Origin: an uncultured Clostridia bacterium | GTDB taxonomy: Bacteria; Bacillota; Clostridia; Oscillospirales; Acutalibacteraceae | DNA length: 64,000 nucleotides | Assembly: GCA_947589415.1 (NCBI GenBank) | Contig: CANQBP010000003.1 | Coordinates: forward strand, 62,001 to 126,000 | Direction of reading: 5' to 3' | In this document: positions 42,669 through 51,991 of the stretch, piece by piece | Layout: the number at the start of each line of letters is the position of its first letter | How positions within the stretch are numbered: the stretch's first letter is position 1 | Made by a program: the position numbers and the translations under genes | Notes under the pieces: generated by a model | Seen by the model: the letters and a program-made list of their open reading frames with translations, nothing else | Told to the model about the DNA's origin: nothing | The model's database searches: none

Positions 42669-43832
42669 ATGTATAATGTTAAGACACTTAATAAAATCTC
42701 TCCCGTAGGACTTTCACGTCTTGGGGATAATTATACAGTAGGCGATGATGTTCAGAACCCCGAAGCAGTCCTTGTTCGTTCAGCATCAATGCATGATATG
42801 GAACTTCCCGAAAGTCTGCTTGCTATTGCAAGAGCAGGCGCAGGTGTAAACAATATTCCGCTCGACAAGTGTGCGGAAAAAGGTATAGTTGTATTTAACA
42901 CTCCCGGAGCAAATGCCAACGCTGTTAAGGAGCTTGTTATGACGGCTTTACTTCTCAGCAGCCGTGATGTTATGGGCGGTATTGAGTGGGCTAAAACGCT
43001 CAAAGGCAACGGTGATGCCGTAGGCAAAATGGTAGAAAAGGGTAAGAGCAAGTTTGTCGGCCCGGAAATAAAGGGTAAGACACTCGGCGTAGTCGGTCTT
43101 GGAGCTATCGGTATCCTTGTAGCAAATGCTGCTGTTGCACTCGGCATGGAGGTTATCGGATATGATCCGTTCCTTTCGGTCGATAATGCACTTAGAATTT
43201 CACATAAGGTAAAACACGTTGTGTCGCTTGACGAAATATTTGCGGAAAGTGATTATATAACGGTTCATGTTCCGCTCACTCCCGAAACAAAGGGTGTTAT
43301 CAATGCCGAGAATATAGCGAAGATGAAAGACGGAGTGCGTATAATAAACTACTCCCGTGCAGATCTTGTTGTATCATCTGATATTATTGAGGCTGTAAAG
43401 AGCGGCAAGGTGGCAAATTATACCACGGATTTTGCGACGGACGATATACTTGATGTTGATGGTATTATAGTAACGCCTCATCTCGGCGCTTCAACACCGG
43501 AGTCGGAAGATAACTGCGCTAAGATGGCTGCCGATGAAATCAAGGATTATCTTGAAAACGGTAATATTACAAATTCGGTCATACTTCCGACGGTATGTGT
43601 TCCCCGCACGGGTGCGGCAAGAGTTTGCGTGATACATAGGAATGTTCCGAACATTCTTACAACAGTTACGGCGGCTCTTTCCGAAACAGGAAATAACATT
43701 GAAAGCCTTGACAGTAAATCCAAGAAGGATTATGCATATACAATACTCGATACGGCGAATGCTGTTGATACTGCGGCAGCGGATAAGATTGCAGAAATTG
43801 ACGGTGTTATTCGTGTGAGAGTTATCGGCTGA
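42669..43832 (+). CDS. serA: D-3-phosphoglycerate dehydrogenase with ACT domain
   Basis: First committed step of serine synthesis. The NAD-binding core shows GVVGLGAIGILVANAAVALG, and the catalytic region includes INYSRADLVV and VTPHLGASTPESE (catalytic His). The C-terminal ACT-like part (about 315-387) is a likely serine sensor. The first in-frame codon, GTG at 42660, lies in the ribosome site AGGGTGATA, so ATG at 42669 is chosen (387 aa). A terminator follows. Confidence 0.94.
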   Translation: MYNVKTLNKISPVGLSRLGDNYTVGDDVQNPEAVLVRSASMHDMELPESLLAIARAGAGVNNIPLDKCAEKGIVVFNTPGANANAVKELVMTALLLSSRDVMGGIEWAKTLKGNGDAVGKMVEKGKSKFVGPEIKGKTLGVVGLGAIGILVANAAVALGMEVIGYDPFLSVDNALRISHKVKHVVSLDEIFAESDYITVHVPLTPETKGVINAENIAKMKDGVRIINYSRADLVVSSDIIEAVKSGKVANYTTDFATDDILDVDGIIVTPHLGASTPESEDNCAKMAADEIKDYLENGNITNSVILPTVCVPRTGAARVCVIHRNVPNILTTVTAALSETGNNIESLDSKSKKDYAYTILDTANAVDTAAADKIAEIDGVIRVRVIG

Positions 43833-43849
43833 CAAAAACAAAAGTATAT

Positions 43850-43883
43850 ATGCACCCGAGGCAATCCGTTTCGGGTGCATTTT
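43850..43883 (+). terminator. Terminator after serA
   Basis: ATGCACCCGA pairs with TCGGGTGCAT, then TTTGTAATT. Confidence 0.85.
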
Positions 43884-43904
43884 GTAATTACGAGTAAAAT
43901 ATAA

Positions 43905-43929
43905 ACTATAAGTATATTATACTTATAGT
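43905..43929 (+). promoter_or_regulatory. Perfect 25-bp palindrome overlapping the gltX -10 box
   Basis: ACTATAAGTATA (43905-43916), a central T, and its exact complement (43918-43929). TATAAT at 43929-43934 abuts it. No good -35 box is present, as for an activator- or repressor-controlled promoter. The cognate regulator is unknown. Confidence 0.6.
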
Positions 43930-43954
43930 ATAATAGAGAAGAGGAGAGAATAAG

Positions 43955-45418
43955 ATGTCAGCAAGAAAGGTAAGAACAAGATTTGCGCCAAGTCCGACGG
44001 GGTTTATGCACGTCGGTAATTTAAGGACTGCACTTTACGAATATCTCATCGCAAAATCACTTGACGGTGATTTTATATTAAGGATAGAGGATACCGACCA
44101 AGAAAGGAAAGTAGAGGGTGCGATAGATATAATTTATGATACGCTTAATTCGGCGGGACTAAAGCATGACGAGGGCCCTGATGTGGGCGGTGAATACGGC
44201 CCGTATGTACAGAGCGAACGCAAGGATATGTATGTTCCGTATGCTGAAGAGCTTATAAGAAAGGGCAAGGCTTACCGTTGTTTTTGCACAAAGGAAAGAC
44301 TTGACAGTTTGAGGGAAAATTCAGATGATCCCGGAGCAGGTTATGACCGTCGATGCCGTAATTTGTCGGACGAAGAGGTGAAGGAGTTGCTTAACAAGGG
44401 TACACCTTATGTTATAAGACAAAAAATGCCGCTTGAGGGAACAACGACTTTTGATGATGCGGTATATGGCACTATATCAGTTGAAAATTCGGAACTTCAG
44501 GATCAGATACTTATAAAAGCTGACGGATATCCTACTTATAATTTCGCAAATGTGATTGATGATCATACAATGAATATAACTCACGTTGTAAGGGGAAGTG
44601 AATATCTGTCCTCAACGCCGAAGTATAATCTTCTTTATGAGGCATTCGGTTGGGAGATACCGACTTATATACATCTTCCGCTGATAATGGGAAAAAATGA
44701 TGACGGTTCTATATCTAAGCTGTCAAAACGTCACGGGGCAACGAGTTTTGAAGATCTTGTAAAGGCAGGATTTTTGCCGGAGGCTATTATAAATTACATA
44801 GCGCTCCTCGGTTGGGCTCCGAAGGATAACAGAGAGATGTTTACGCTTGAGGAACTGGTAGAGAATTTCACGATAGACAGAATAAGCAAATCACCGGCTG
44901 TATTTGATTATGACAAGCTCGAATGGTTCAATGCGGAATATATCAAGGCAATGACTGTTGAAAAATTTGCTGAAGTTGCAGAGCCGTATTTTGTAAAGGT
45001 GCTTGGCGAGAAGCCTCTTGACAGGGTCAAACTTGCCGGAATTTTACAGCAGAGAACCGTAAGGCTTACGGAAATTCCCGAAAAGATAGCATTTTTTGCC
45101 GAGCAGCCGGAATATGAAAAGGATTTGTTTGTCAACAAGAAGAGTAAGACAAACCTTGAAAATGCACCCGGGCTTTTGAGAGCAGGCATAGAGGTACTTG
45201 AGGCTTTGGAGGAATGGAATCACGACAGCATACATGATTGTCTTATTGGTCTTGCGGAAAAATTAGGAGTAAAGAATGGTACGGCCATGTGGCCTGTAAG
45301 GATTGCGGTATCGGGAATGACAGTAACGCCCGGCGGTGCGGTAGAGATACTTGATATACTCGGCAGGGAGGAATCACTTGCAAGGCTACGCAATGGACTT
45401 GACAAGCTACAAAATTGA
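43955..45418 (+). CDS. gltX: Glutamyl-tRNA synthetase
   Basis: Charges tRNA-Glu. Class I signatures: the HIGH-type motif in FAPSPTGFMHVGNLRTALYE and the KMSKS-type KLSKRHGATS. The C-terminal all-helical anticodon-binding part completes 487 aa. GAGGAGAG precedes the ATG. It is followed, after a repeat block, by glnS. Confidence 0.95.
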   Translation: MSARKVRTRFAPSPTGFMHVGNLRTALYEYLIAKSLDGDFILRIEDTDQERKVEGAIDIIYDTLNSAGLKHDEGPDVGGEYGPYVQSERKDMYVPYAEELIRKGKAYRCFCTKERLDSLRENSDDPGAGYDRRCRNLSDEEVKELLNKGTPYVIRQKMPLEGTTTFDDAVYGTISVENSELQDQILIKADGYPTYNFANVIDDHTMNITHVVRGSEYLSSTPKYNLLYEAFGWEIPTYIHLPLIMGKNDDGSISKLSKRHGATSFEDLVKAGFLPEAIINYIALLGWAPKDNREMFTLEELVENFTIDRISKSPAVFDYDKLEWFNAEYIKAMTVEKFAEVAEPYFVKVLGEKPLDRVKLAGILQQRTVRLTEIPEKIAFFAEQPEYEKDLFVNKKSKTNLENAPGLLRAGIEVLEALEEWNHDSIHDCLIGLAEKLGVKNGTAMWPVRIAVSGMTVTPGGAVEILDILGREESLARLRNGLDKLQN

Positions 45419-45420
45419 GT

Positions 45421-45657
45421 CCTTTGGCGGCGGCGGCGTGCCGCCGCTGTCAATTCGCGGGGGCGCTCACTTACGTTCGCTTTGTTTTTTGTGGAGGGGG
45501 TAGTCTGTTTCCGCGATAGTGAACTTGCCTGTCGGTATGGGAACGAAAGTATCGAGAACGGCTCTAACGAGCCGCTCCGCAGTAAGAAATTTATGGTGAG
45601 CAACATTAGTTTTAGGTCAAGCCTTTTTCAAAAGGCTTGCGGTTTCCAAAGGCAGAG
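45421..45657 (+). repeat. 237-bp intergenic repeat, copy 1
   Basis: First of two tandem copies with a 237-bp period. It begins CCTTTGG followed by a GC-rich palindrome (GGCGGC...GCCGCC) and the block TCAATTCGCGGGGGCGCTCA. It ends with a hairpin (CAAGCCTTTTTCAAAAGGCTTG, 45618-45639) and TTTCCAAAGGCAGAG. Open frames across it are by-products. Confidence 0.9.
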
Positions 45658-45894
45658 CCTTTGGTCGCCGGCGGCGTGCCGCCGCTGTCAATTCGCGGGG
45701 GCGCTCACTTGCGTTCGCTTTGTTTTTTGTGGAGGGGTAGTCTGTTTCCGCGATAGCGAACTTGCCTATCGGTGTGAGTAGGTCTGTATCGTGAGTGGCT
45801 CTTACAAGCCGCTCCGCAATAGGAATGTTATTGGATAAAAATGCAAGTTTAGGTCAAGCCTTTTTCAAAAGGCTTGCGGTTTCCAAAGGCAGAG
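45658..45894 (+). repeat. 237-bp intergenic repeat, copy 2
   Basis: Same order of blocks as copy 1: the GC palindrome, the CAATTCGCGGGGGCGCTCAC block, TAGTCTGTTTCCGCGATAG (45738) and the CAAGCC/GGCTTG hairpin. Only scattered changes and compensating single-base indels separate the two. A third start (CCTTTGGTCGCCG at 45895) is cut off after about 14 nt. Confidence 0.9.
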
Positions 45895-45956
45895 CCTTTG
45901 GTCGCCGTCCGCAGACGGCGAAATCTCCAATCCTCCACGCCTGGGCAAGGGGTGAA

Positions 45957-45987
45957 TTTAAAAACAGTCCGGTGGACTGTTTTTAAA
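45957..45987 (+). repeat. Perfect 14-bp inverted repeat with 3-nt loop
   Basis: TTTAAAAACAGTCC and its complement are separated by GGT. A second hairpin follows (GCCCTGCGAGAGGGC). This is part of the composite repeat block. Confidence 0.85.
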
Positions 45988-46040
45988 GAGGGGACGCCCT
46001 GCGAGAGGGCGGCCCCTTGTCAATGCCTCAGCGAACCAAC

Positions 46041-46150
46041 CTCGGCGGCGAGCCGCCGACGTCAATTCGCAGGGTCGCTCACTGGTGTTCGCTTTGCCTT
46101 TTGTGTGGGGGAGTCTGATTTCGCAGTAACCAACTTACCTGTCGGTAATG
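46041..46150 (+). repeat. Degenerate third copy of the intergenic repeat
   Basis: About 110 nt aligned to the first half of copies 1 and 2: GGCGGCGAGCCGCCG, GTCAATTCGCAGGGTCGCTC, TTCGCTTTGCCTTTTGTG and ACTTACCTGTCGGTA are all recognisable, with many substitutions. Confidence 0.8.
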
Positions 46151-46231
46151 GTTGTGTGTAAAGCGGAAAAGGAATTTGTACATCGGGCAAACAATAGTTT
46201 CTATCAGATTATAAAGAGGAGAGGATTAAGA

Positions 46232-47914
46232 ATGTCGGAAGAAAATAAAACGGAAGAGGTTGCAGCAGGCAACTTTATTGAGGATTTTATTAACGAGGAT
46301 ATCGCAGAGGGAGGTATGTATGAGGGTAAAACCGTGCATACACGTTTTCCGCCCGAACCAAACGGATATCTTCATATAGGTCATGCAAAGGCAATATGCA
46401 TAGATTTCGGTATGGCTGAAAAATTCGGCGGAAAATGTAATCTGCGTATGGACGATACTAACCCGACAAAAGAAGATGTTGAGTATATAGATTCTATAAA
46501 AGAAGATATAAAGTGGCTCGGCTTCGATTGGGAGGACAGATTTTATTTTGCATCAGAGTATTTTGAGGAAATGTACGAATATGCCGTTGAGCTTATCAAA
46601 AAGGGACTTGCTTATGTATGTGAGCTTACACCCGAACAGGTGAGGGAATATAGGGGAGATCTTACAACACCGGCAAAAAGTCCGTATCGTGACAGACCGA
46701 TTGAGGAAAGTTTGGATCTTTTTGAAAGAATGAAAAACGGAGAATTTGAAGAGGGAAAAATGACACTCCGTGCAAAAATCGACCTTGCAAGCGGTAACTT
46801 TAATATGAGAGATCCCGTAATATACAGGATAAACCGCATACCGCACCACAGAACGGGGGATAAATGGTGCATATACCCGATGTATGACTTTGCACACCCG
46901 ATAGAAGATGCAATAGAGGGCATAACACATTCTCTATGTACACTCGAATTTGAGGCACACAGACCGCTTTATGACTGGGTAATAAACAATATAACAGCTC
47001 CGTGCAAGCCAAGACAGATAGAATTTTCAAGGCTCGGAATTAACAATACCGTAATGAGCAAAAGAAAACTCCGTCAGCTCGTTGAGGACGGTTATGTAAA
47101 CGGTTGGGACGATCCGAGAATGCCCACACTATGCGGACTTCGCAGACGAGGATACACCCCCGCATCAATACGCAACTTTTGTGAAAGGATAGGCGTATCT
47201 AAGACAAACAGTACAGTAGAGTACAGTTTTCTTGAGCATTGTTTGAGGGAGGATCTTAATGAAAATGCTAAACGTGTTATGTGCGTTCTTAACCCGATAA
47301 GGCTTATCATAACGAACTATCCAGAAGATAAAACGGAAACATTTGAGGCGGAAAACAATCCGCAGAAGGCAGAGGACGGTATGCGTACCATAACATTCAG
47401 CAGGGAATGTTATATAGAGGCGGAGGACTTTATTGAAGAAAAAGTAAAGGGATATAACCGCTTCTATCCCGGAAATGAAGTCAGACTTAAATCTGCCTAT
47501 ATTGTAAAATGTACAGGCTGTAAAAAGGACGAAAACGGCAGGGTCGTTGAAGTATATGCGGAGTATGACCCCGAAACAAGGGGTGGAGATACGCCGGACG
47601 GAAGAAAAGTAAGAGGTACGGTGCATTGGGTAGATGCAAAAAATTACATTGATGCAGAAGTAAGACTCTATGAAAATCTGTTTACCGACCCTGAACCCGA
47701 TGTCGGCGATAAAAATTTCCTTGACTATATCAATCCCGCAAGTCTTACGGTTCTTAAAAACTGTAAAATAGAGAGATCAGTAGAGGGAGCGGAATTTCCG
47801 ACGTTTTATCAGTTCATGCGTATGGGATATTTTTGCCTTGATAAGGACAGCACTAAGGATAATTTGATATTTAACCGCAGTGTTTCGCTCAAGGACGGAT
47901 ATAAGAAAAAATAA
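46232..47914 (+). CDS. glnS: Glutaminyl-tRNA synthetase
   Basis: Charges tRNA-Gln directly. Motifs: [18 protein letters not shown] (HIGH), [17 protein letters not shown], and the KMSKS-type [11 protein letters not shown]. The C-terminal half has the two-beta-barrel anticodon domain of bacterial GlnRS. This excludes GluRS: the [13 protein letters not shown] form is GlnRS-specific. AAGAGGAGAGG upstream of ATG at 46232 sets the start (560 aa); a longer frame from 46148 reads into repeat DNA. Most Firmicutes lack GlnRS and use GatCAB instead. Confidence 0.94.
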   Translation: MSEENKTEEVAAGNFIEDFINEDIAEGGMYEGKTVHTRFPPEPNGYLHIGHAKAICIDFGMAEKFGGKCNLRMDDTNPTKEDVEYIDSIKEDIKWLGFDWEDRFYFASEYFEEMYEYAVELIKKGLAYVCELTPEQVREYRGDLTTPAKSPYRDRPIEESLDLFERMKNGEFEEGKMTLRAKIDLASGNFNMRDPVIYRINRIPHHRTGDKWCIYPMYDFAHPIEDAIEGITHSLCTLEFEAHRPLYDWVINNITAPCKPRQIEFSRLGINNTVMSKRKLRQLVEDGYVNGWDDPRMPTLCGLRRRGYTPASIRNFCERIGVSKTNSTVEYSFLEHCLREDLNENAKRVMCVLNPIRLIITNYPEDKTETFEAENNPQKAEDGMRTITFSRECYIEAEDFIEEKVKGYNRFYPGNEVRLKSAYIVKCTGCKKDENGRVVEVYAEYDPETRGGDTPDGRKVRGTVHWVDAKNYIDAEVRLYENLFTDPEPDVGDKNFLDYINPASLTVLKNCKIERSVEGAEFPTFYQFMRMGYFCLDKDSTKDNLIFNRSVSLKDGYKKK

Positions 47915-47933
47915 TAAATACGGGGGTGCGGAT

Positions 47934-48989
47934 ATGAAAAATTTGAGTGCGATAATACTTGCCGGCGGTGAGGGAAAAAGAATGAAATCCAACCGACCGA
48001 AAGCAATGAGCGAGGTTATGTTTCAGCCTATGCTGAAATGGGTAATTGATGCCGTCAGATCGGCAGGCATAAAGGATATATGTGTTATAACGGGAAGTAA
48101 GAGGGAATATGTTGAAGATTATTTGTCAAACCTACCCTTTAAAGTTGAAACCATATATCAGCCCGAACGACTCGGTACGGGTCATGCGGTTATGATGGCG
48201 ATACCGTTTATTGAAAAACATAGGGGCAGTGATGTGCTTATACTTAACGGTGATTCGCCGTTTGTTGGTGAGGAAACGATAAGAAATGCGTTTGTTGTGC
48301 ATAATCAGACGGGCGAAATAGACCCGGAGGTGTTCGATTGGGAAGAACCGAGAGAGCCTTCGCCGAACAGAGGCTGTACCGTCATATCCGCAGAGGTTGA
48401 CGACCCTTCCGGATATGGCAGAATTGTGCATGAAACAGATGATGAGGTATTTTTTCATTTAAAAACCATAAAGGCAATAGTTGAGGAAAAAGAAGCCGAT
48501 AATGAAATACGTAAAATAAAAGAGGTAAACTCCGGAGCTTACTGGTTTGAAGCCGATATACTCCTTGAGGCACTCGGAAAACTTCAAAAGAGCGAGAAAA
48601 CGGGAGAGTTTTATCTTACCGATACCGTGGCAATAATAAAGGACAGCGGCAATGCGGTAATGTCATATAAAGCGAAAAACCCCGATACGGCACTCGGCGC
48701 GAATGACTGTATGCAGCTTGCGCAGCTCAATGAAATAGCAAGAATGAAAATCATTCGTAAGCACATGAAAAACGGTGTTAATATTCCCTGTACCGACGGA
48801 GTTATGATAGGAAAAGATGTTGTTATAGATTCAGGCACAACAATACTTCCGTCAACCGTCATAAGGGGAAAAACGCAAATAGGTTCATATTGTGAAATAG
48901 GCCCTGCCGCACTTATAGACAACTGCACAATATCAGACGGCATTTCAGTCGGAAATATAAATATCAAAGAACAGATTTTAAAGAAATAA
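47934..48989 (+). CDS. GlmU-like sugar-nucleotide uridylyltransferase, short form
   Basis: The N-terminal nucleotidyltransferase domain shows LAGGEGKRMKSNRPKAM, QPERLGTGHAVMMA and LNGDSPFV, as in GlmU, which makes UDP-GlcNAc. The signature Thr of GxGTRM is Lys here. The C-terminal left-handed beta-helix is cut to a few hexapeptide turns (about 290-350), so at 351 aa it is about 100 residues short of GlmU and probably lacks the acetyltransferase site. It may be UDP-GlcNAc pyrophosphorylase only. GGGGGTGCGG precedes ATG at 47934; it follows glnS closely. Confidence 0.82.
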   Translation: MKNLSAIILAGGEGKRMKSNRPKAMSEVMFQPMLKWVIDAVRSAGIKDICVITGSKREYVEDYLSNLPFKVETIYQPERLGTGHAVMMAIPFIEKHRGSDVLILNGDSPFVGEETIRNAFVVHNQTGEIDPEVFDWEEPREPSPNRGCTVISAEVDDPSGYGRIVHETDDEVFFHLKTIKAIVEEKEADNEIRKIKEVNSGAYWFEADILLEALGKLQKSEKTGEFYLTDTVAIIKDSGNAVMSYKAKNPDTALGANDCMQLAQLNEIARMKIIRKHMKNGVNIPCTDGVMIGKDVVIDSGTTILPSTVIRGKTQIGSYCEIGPAALIDNCTISDGISVGNINIKEQILKK

Positions 48990-49187
48990 GTATAAATGCA
49001 GGTAAAAATATTTATTCGGAAAAATTAGGGCTTTCAGACGAATAAGTGAAGTGTAGGGACTATTATCGGACGAGCGAAAAAATATGTAAGCTGTTTGTGC
49101 AAAATAAATTGAAATTTTCGCATTTTAAGCAAGAATTACATAAATGCAACAAAAGTATTTAAAAAGTTCCAATTATTTGACAAAAAC

Positions 49188-49216
49188 TTGATTTTTCCGC
49201 AAATAGGTATTAAAAT
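49188..49216 (+). promoter_or_regulatory. prs promoter
   Basis: TTGATT (49188-49193), 17 nt, TAAAAT (49211-49216), 78 nt upstream of the start. The rest of the 305-nt gap before it shows nothing else. Confidence 0.65.
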
Positions 49217-49294
49217 ATTATGTAGCGGTATGGGGCTGACTTTTTGTTATGCTCCGCGGATTGAAAACAAATAATATAATGGGGGAAAAATCAA

Positions 49295-50254
49295 ATGAAT
49301 TTTCACGGCAAAGATATAAAGATCTTTACTTGCAATTCCAACAGAGCGGTAGCTAAGGAAATAGCCGATTGTCTGGGTATTCCGGTCGGCAAATCCGAGG
49401 TGACGTGTTTTAGCGACGGAGAGATTGCTGTTTCTCTTCACGAATCGGTAAGAGGTTCGGAGTGCTTTATTGTACAGTCGACCTGTACTCCGGTCAATGA
49501 CAATATCATGGAACTTCTTATAATGATAGATGCCATGAAACGTGCTTCCGCAGCAAGAATAACAGCCGTTATTCCTTACTTCGGCTATGCACGTCAGGAC
49601 AGAAAGGCTAAGGCCCGTGATCCGATCTCCGCTAAACTTGTAGCAGATCTTATTACAACTGCCGGTGCGGACAGAGTTCTTACAATGGATCTTCATGCCG
49701 CTCAAATTCAGGGATTTTTCAATATTCCCGTTGATCATATTGTCGGTGCGCCTATCCTTGCTAACCACTTTAAGCAGATGATAGGCGATAATCCCGATGA
49801 CTATGTTGTAGTATCGCCCGACCTCGGCTCGGTCACAAGAGCAAGAAATTTTGCTACACGTCTCGGTTGCCCGATAGCTATAATTGATAAGCGGCGCCCG
49901 AAAGCAAATGTATGTGAGGTCATGAGCATTATCGGTGATGTTAAGGACAAAAAAGTTATCCTTGTTGATGATATGATAGATACTGCCGGAACTCTTTGCA
50001 ACGCTGCACAAGCTGTCGTTGAAAGAGGCGGAGCTACGGAAGTTTATGCGGGAGCGACCCATGCGGTACTTTCCGGCCCTGCTGTTGAAAGACTGCAAAA
50101 CAGCGTTATCAAAGAAGTCATTCTTCTTGATACGATTGCCGTGCCTGAGGACAGATACCTCGATAAATTCACAACTCTCCATGTAGCTCCCGTATTTGCA
50201 GAGGCAATAGAGAGAATTTATAACGATAAATCCGTATCTTCAATTACCGTTTGA
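49295..50254 (+). CDS. prs: Ribose-phosphate pyrophosphokinase
   Basis: Makes PRPP from ribose 5-phosphate and ATP, the entry point for purines, pyrimidines, His and Trp. Motifs: FSDGEIAVSLHESVRG, the ATP-site YFGYARQDRKAKARDPISAK, LHAAQIQGFF, and the PRPP-binding loop LVDDMIDTAGTL. Length 319 aa is typical. It has its own promoter and terminator. Confidence 0.96.
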   Translation: MNFHGKDIKIFTCNSNRAVAKEIADCLGIPVGKSEVTCFSDGEIAVSLHESVRGSECFIVQSTCTPVNDNIMELLIMIDAMKRASAARITAVIPYFGYARQDRKAKARDPISAKLVADLITTAGADRVLTMDLHAAQIQGFFNIPVDHIVGAPILANHFKQMIGDNPDDYVVVSPDLGSVTRARNFATRLGCPIAIIDKRRPKANVCEVMSIIGDVKDKKVILVDDMIDTAGTLCNAAQAVVERGGATEVYAGATHAVLSGPAVERLQNSVIKEVILLDTIAVPEDRYLDKFTTLHVAPVFAEAIERIYNDKSVSSITV

Positions 50255-50272
50255 CAGATATATGCTGAAAAT

Positions 50273-50305
50273 TACCCGACTGCGGCGTTATGTTGCAGTC
50301 GGGTA
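50273..50305 (+). terminator. Terminator after prs
   Basis: TACCCGACTGC pairs perfectly with GCAGTCGGGTA; the T-run is weak (TATTAG). Confidence 0.75.
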
Positions 50306-50658
50306 TATTAGTATAAACTGCCGAAAAATATTATAGACATATCTGTAATTATTTTGATAGGAAAATGACTTTTTGCGGTATAATAAATATTAGACCCGAT
50401 ATCCGAATTAGTTATGATATACTTGTAAATAAGGCGGACGGGAGAAATATATTTCTGCGGCATTGTGAATATCTCTAAATGCACGAGAAATATTCATATA
50501 CAAAATGTGATAAAATTAAGAATGAATTATATAAATATATTAAGTCTTAAATCCTGCGGTGATAATTTTGTGATACAATTTAAAAAATAAACAATAATGA
50601 AAAGGTGACTGTTAATTTGTTCCTATTTGTGCAAAACGCTAAATATACGGCATATATC
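50306..50658. other. AT-rich intergenic region upstream of the polysaccharide operon
   Basis: About 350 nt before the operon promoter. Several -10-like boxes occur. One possible 25-codon frame starts at TTG near 50618 after AAAAGGTG; I do not consider it proven. No structured leader was recognised. Confidence 0.4.
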
Positions 50659-50687
50659 TTGACACTCAATTTACCGTATGTTAAAAT
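50659..50687 (+). promoter_or_regulatory. Promoter of the polysaccharide operon
   Basis: TTGACA (50659-50664), 17 nt, TAAAAT (50682-50687). The first start codon is 160 nt downstream, leaving a long leader. Confidence 0.75.
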
Positions 50688-50847
50688 ACAATGAGTGTAT
50701 GTGATAATAGTATCTGTGTATTGCTGTTTCTTTGATATGCTTAGATTTAATTTTTGCATCACTTTTACATTTTGGCGTTTTTTTAATTCACGCGAATGCA
50801 GGCGTTTTTTTAAATCTGTGTATATTATTTTATCGGGAGTATAAGTC

Positions 50848-51945
50848 ATGGAGAAAAATTGTAAATCTGAAGTCCGTTTGAACGGGAAAGTTATTTTTGT
50901 GACCGGCGCTGCCGGATTTATCGGTGCAAATCTTGTTAAACGTATTTGTGCCGATGTAAGTGATGTTACTGTTATAGGCATTGATAACATGAATGATTAT
51001 TATGATGTCAGGCTGAAGGAAGAGAGATTGAAGGAATTGTCGGCATATCCGTCTTTTATTTTTGTGAAGGGGAATATTGCGGACAAGCAAGCGGTAACAG
51101 ATGTTTTCAAGCAGTATAAGCCGAGCGTTGTTGTTAATCTTGCGGCACAAGCAGGCGTCAGATACAGCATTACAAACCCCGATGCATATATAGAATCGAA
51201 CCTGATCGGTTTTTATAATATTTTGGAAGCCTGCCGACATTCCTATGATGACGGTTCGGTCGGAGTGGAACACCTTGTGTATGCTTCCTCATCGTCAGTA
51301 TATGGTTCTAACAAAAAAATACCGTATTCCGTAGAGGATAAGGTGGACGATCCGGTGTCGCTGTATGCGGCAACGAAGAAGAGTAATGAGCTTATGGCTC
51401 ATGCTTATTCAAAGCTGTATAATATCCCGTCGACAGGTCTGCGCTTTTTTACTGTTTACGGGCCTGCCGGACGACCCGATATGGCATATTTCGGTTTTAC
51501 CGATAAGTTGGTCAGAGGCGAGGAAATAAAGATATTTAATTACGGAAATTGCAAGAGAGATTTCACGTATATAGACGATATAGTTGAGGGCATTGTAAGA
51601 GTTATGAAAAAAGCCCCGTCAAGACAAACAGGCGATGACGGACTGCCTGTGCCGCCGTATGCCGTATATAATATAGGCAATAATAAGCCGGAGAATTTAC
51701 TTGATTTTGTAGATATACTTCAGCAGGAGCTTGTAAGAGCCGATGTATTGCCGAAAGATTTTGATTTTGAGGCTCACAGGCAGCTCGTTCCCATGCAGCC
51801 CGGAGATGTACCGGTTACTTATGCCGATGTGAGTGCGCTTGAGAGTGATTTCGGTTTTAAACCCGAAACGACTTTGAGAGACGGTTTGCGGAAATTTGCC
51901 GAGTGGTACAAAGATTTTTATGTGAATAAGACGTGCAGCGTTTGA
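50848..51945 (+). CDS. UDP-glucuronate 4-epimerase-like NAD-dependent epimerase
   Basis: Extended SDR enzyme that likely interconverts UDP-glucuronate and UDP-galacturonate. NAD site FVTGAAGFIGANLVKR, catalytic YASSSSVYGSNKKIPYS and YAATKKSNE. The DFTYIDDIVEG and PMQPGDVPVTYAD blocks are typical of the CapI/LspL group rather than GalE. 365 aa. It heads the operon, and the next gene makes its presumed substrate. Confidence 0.88.
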   Translation: MEKNCKSEVRLNGKVIFVTGAAGFIGANLVKRICADVSDVTVIGIDNMNDYYDVRLKEERLKELSAYPSFIFVKGNIADKQAVTDVFKQYKPSVVVNLAAQAGVRYSITNPDAYIESNLIGFYNILEACRHSYDDGSVGVEHLVYASSSSVYGSNKKIPYSVEDKVDDPVSLYAATKKSNELMAHAYSKLYNIPSTGLRFFTVYGPAGRPDMAYFGFTDKLVRGEEIKIFNYGNCKRDFTYIDDIVEGIVRVMKKAPSRQTGDDGLPVPPYAVYNIGNNKPENLLDFVDILQQELVRADVLPKDFDFEAHRQLVPMQPGDVPVTYADVSALESDFGFKPETTLRDGLRKFAEWYKDFYVNKTCSV

Positions 51946-51991
51946 AAATATAGGGGTCAGATACTTATTGTAAGGGGGATTTACGGTAATT

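Noticed and set aside
45482-46161. Several open frames between gltX and glnS
   Set aside because: They are translations of the 237-bp repeats in more than one frame and end at repeat boundaries; no ribosome sites.
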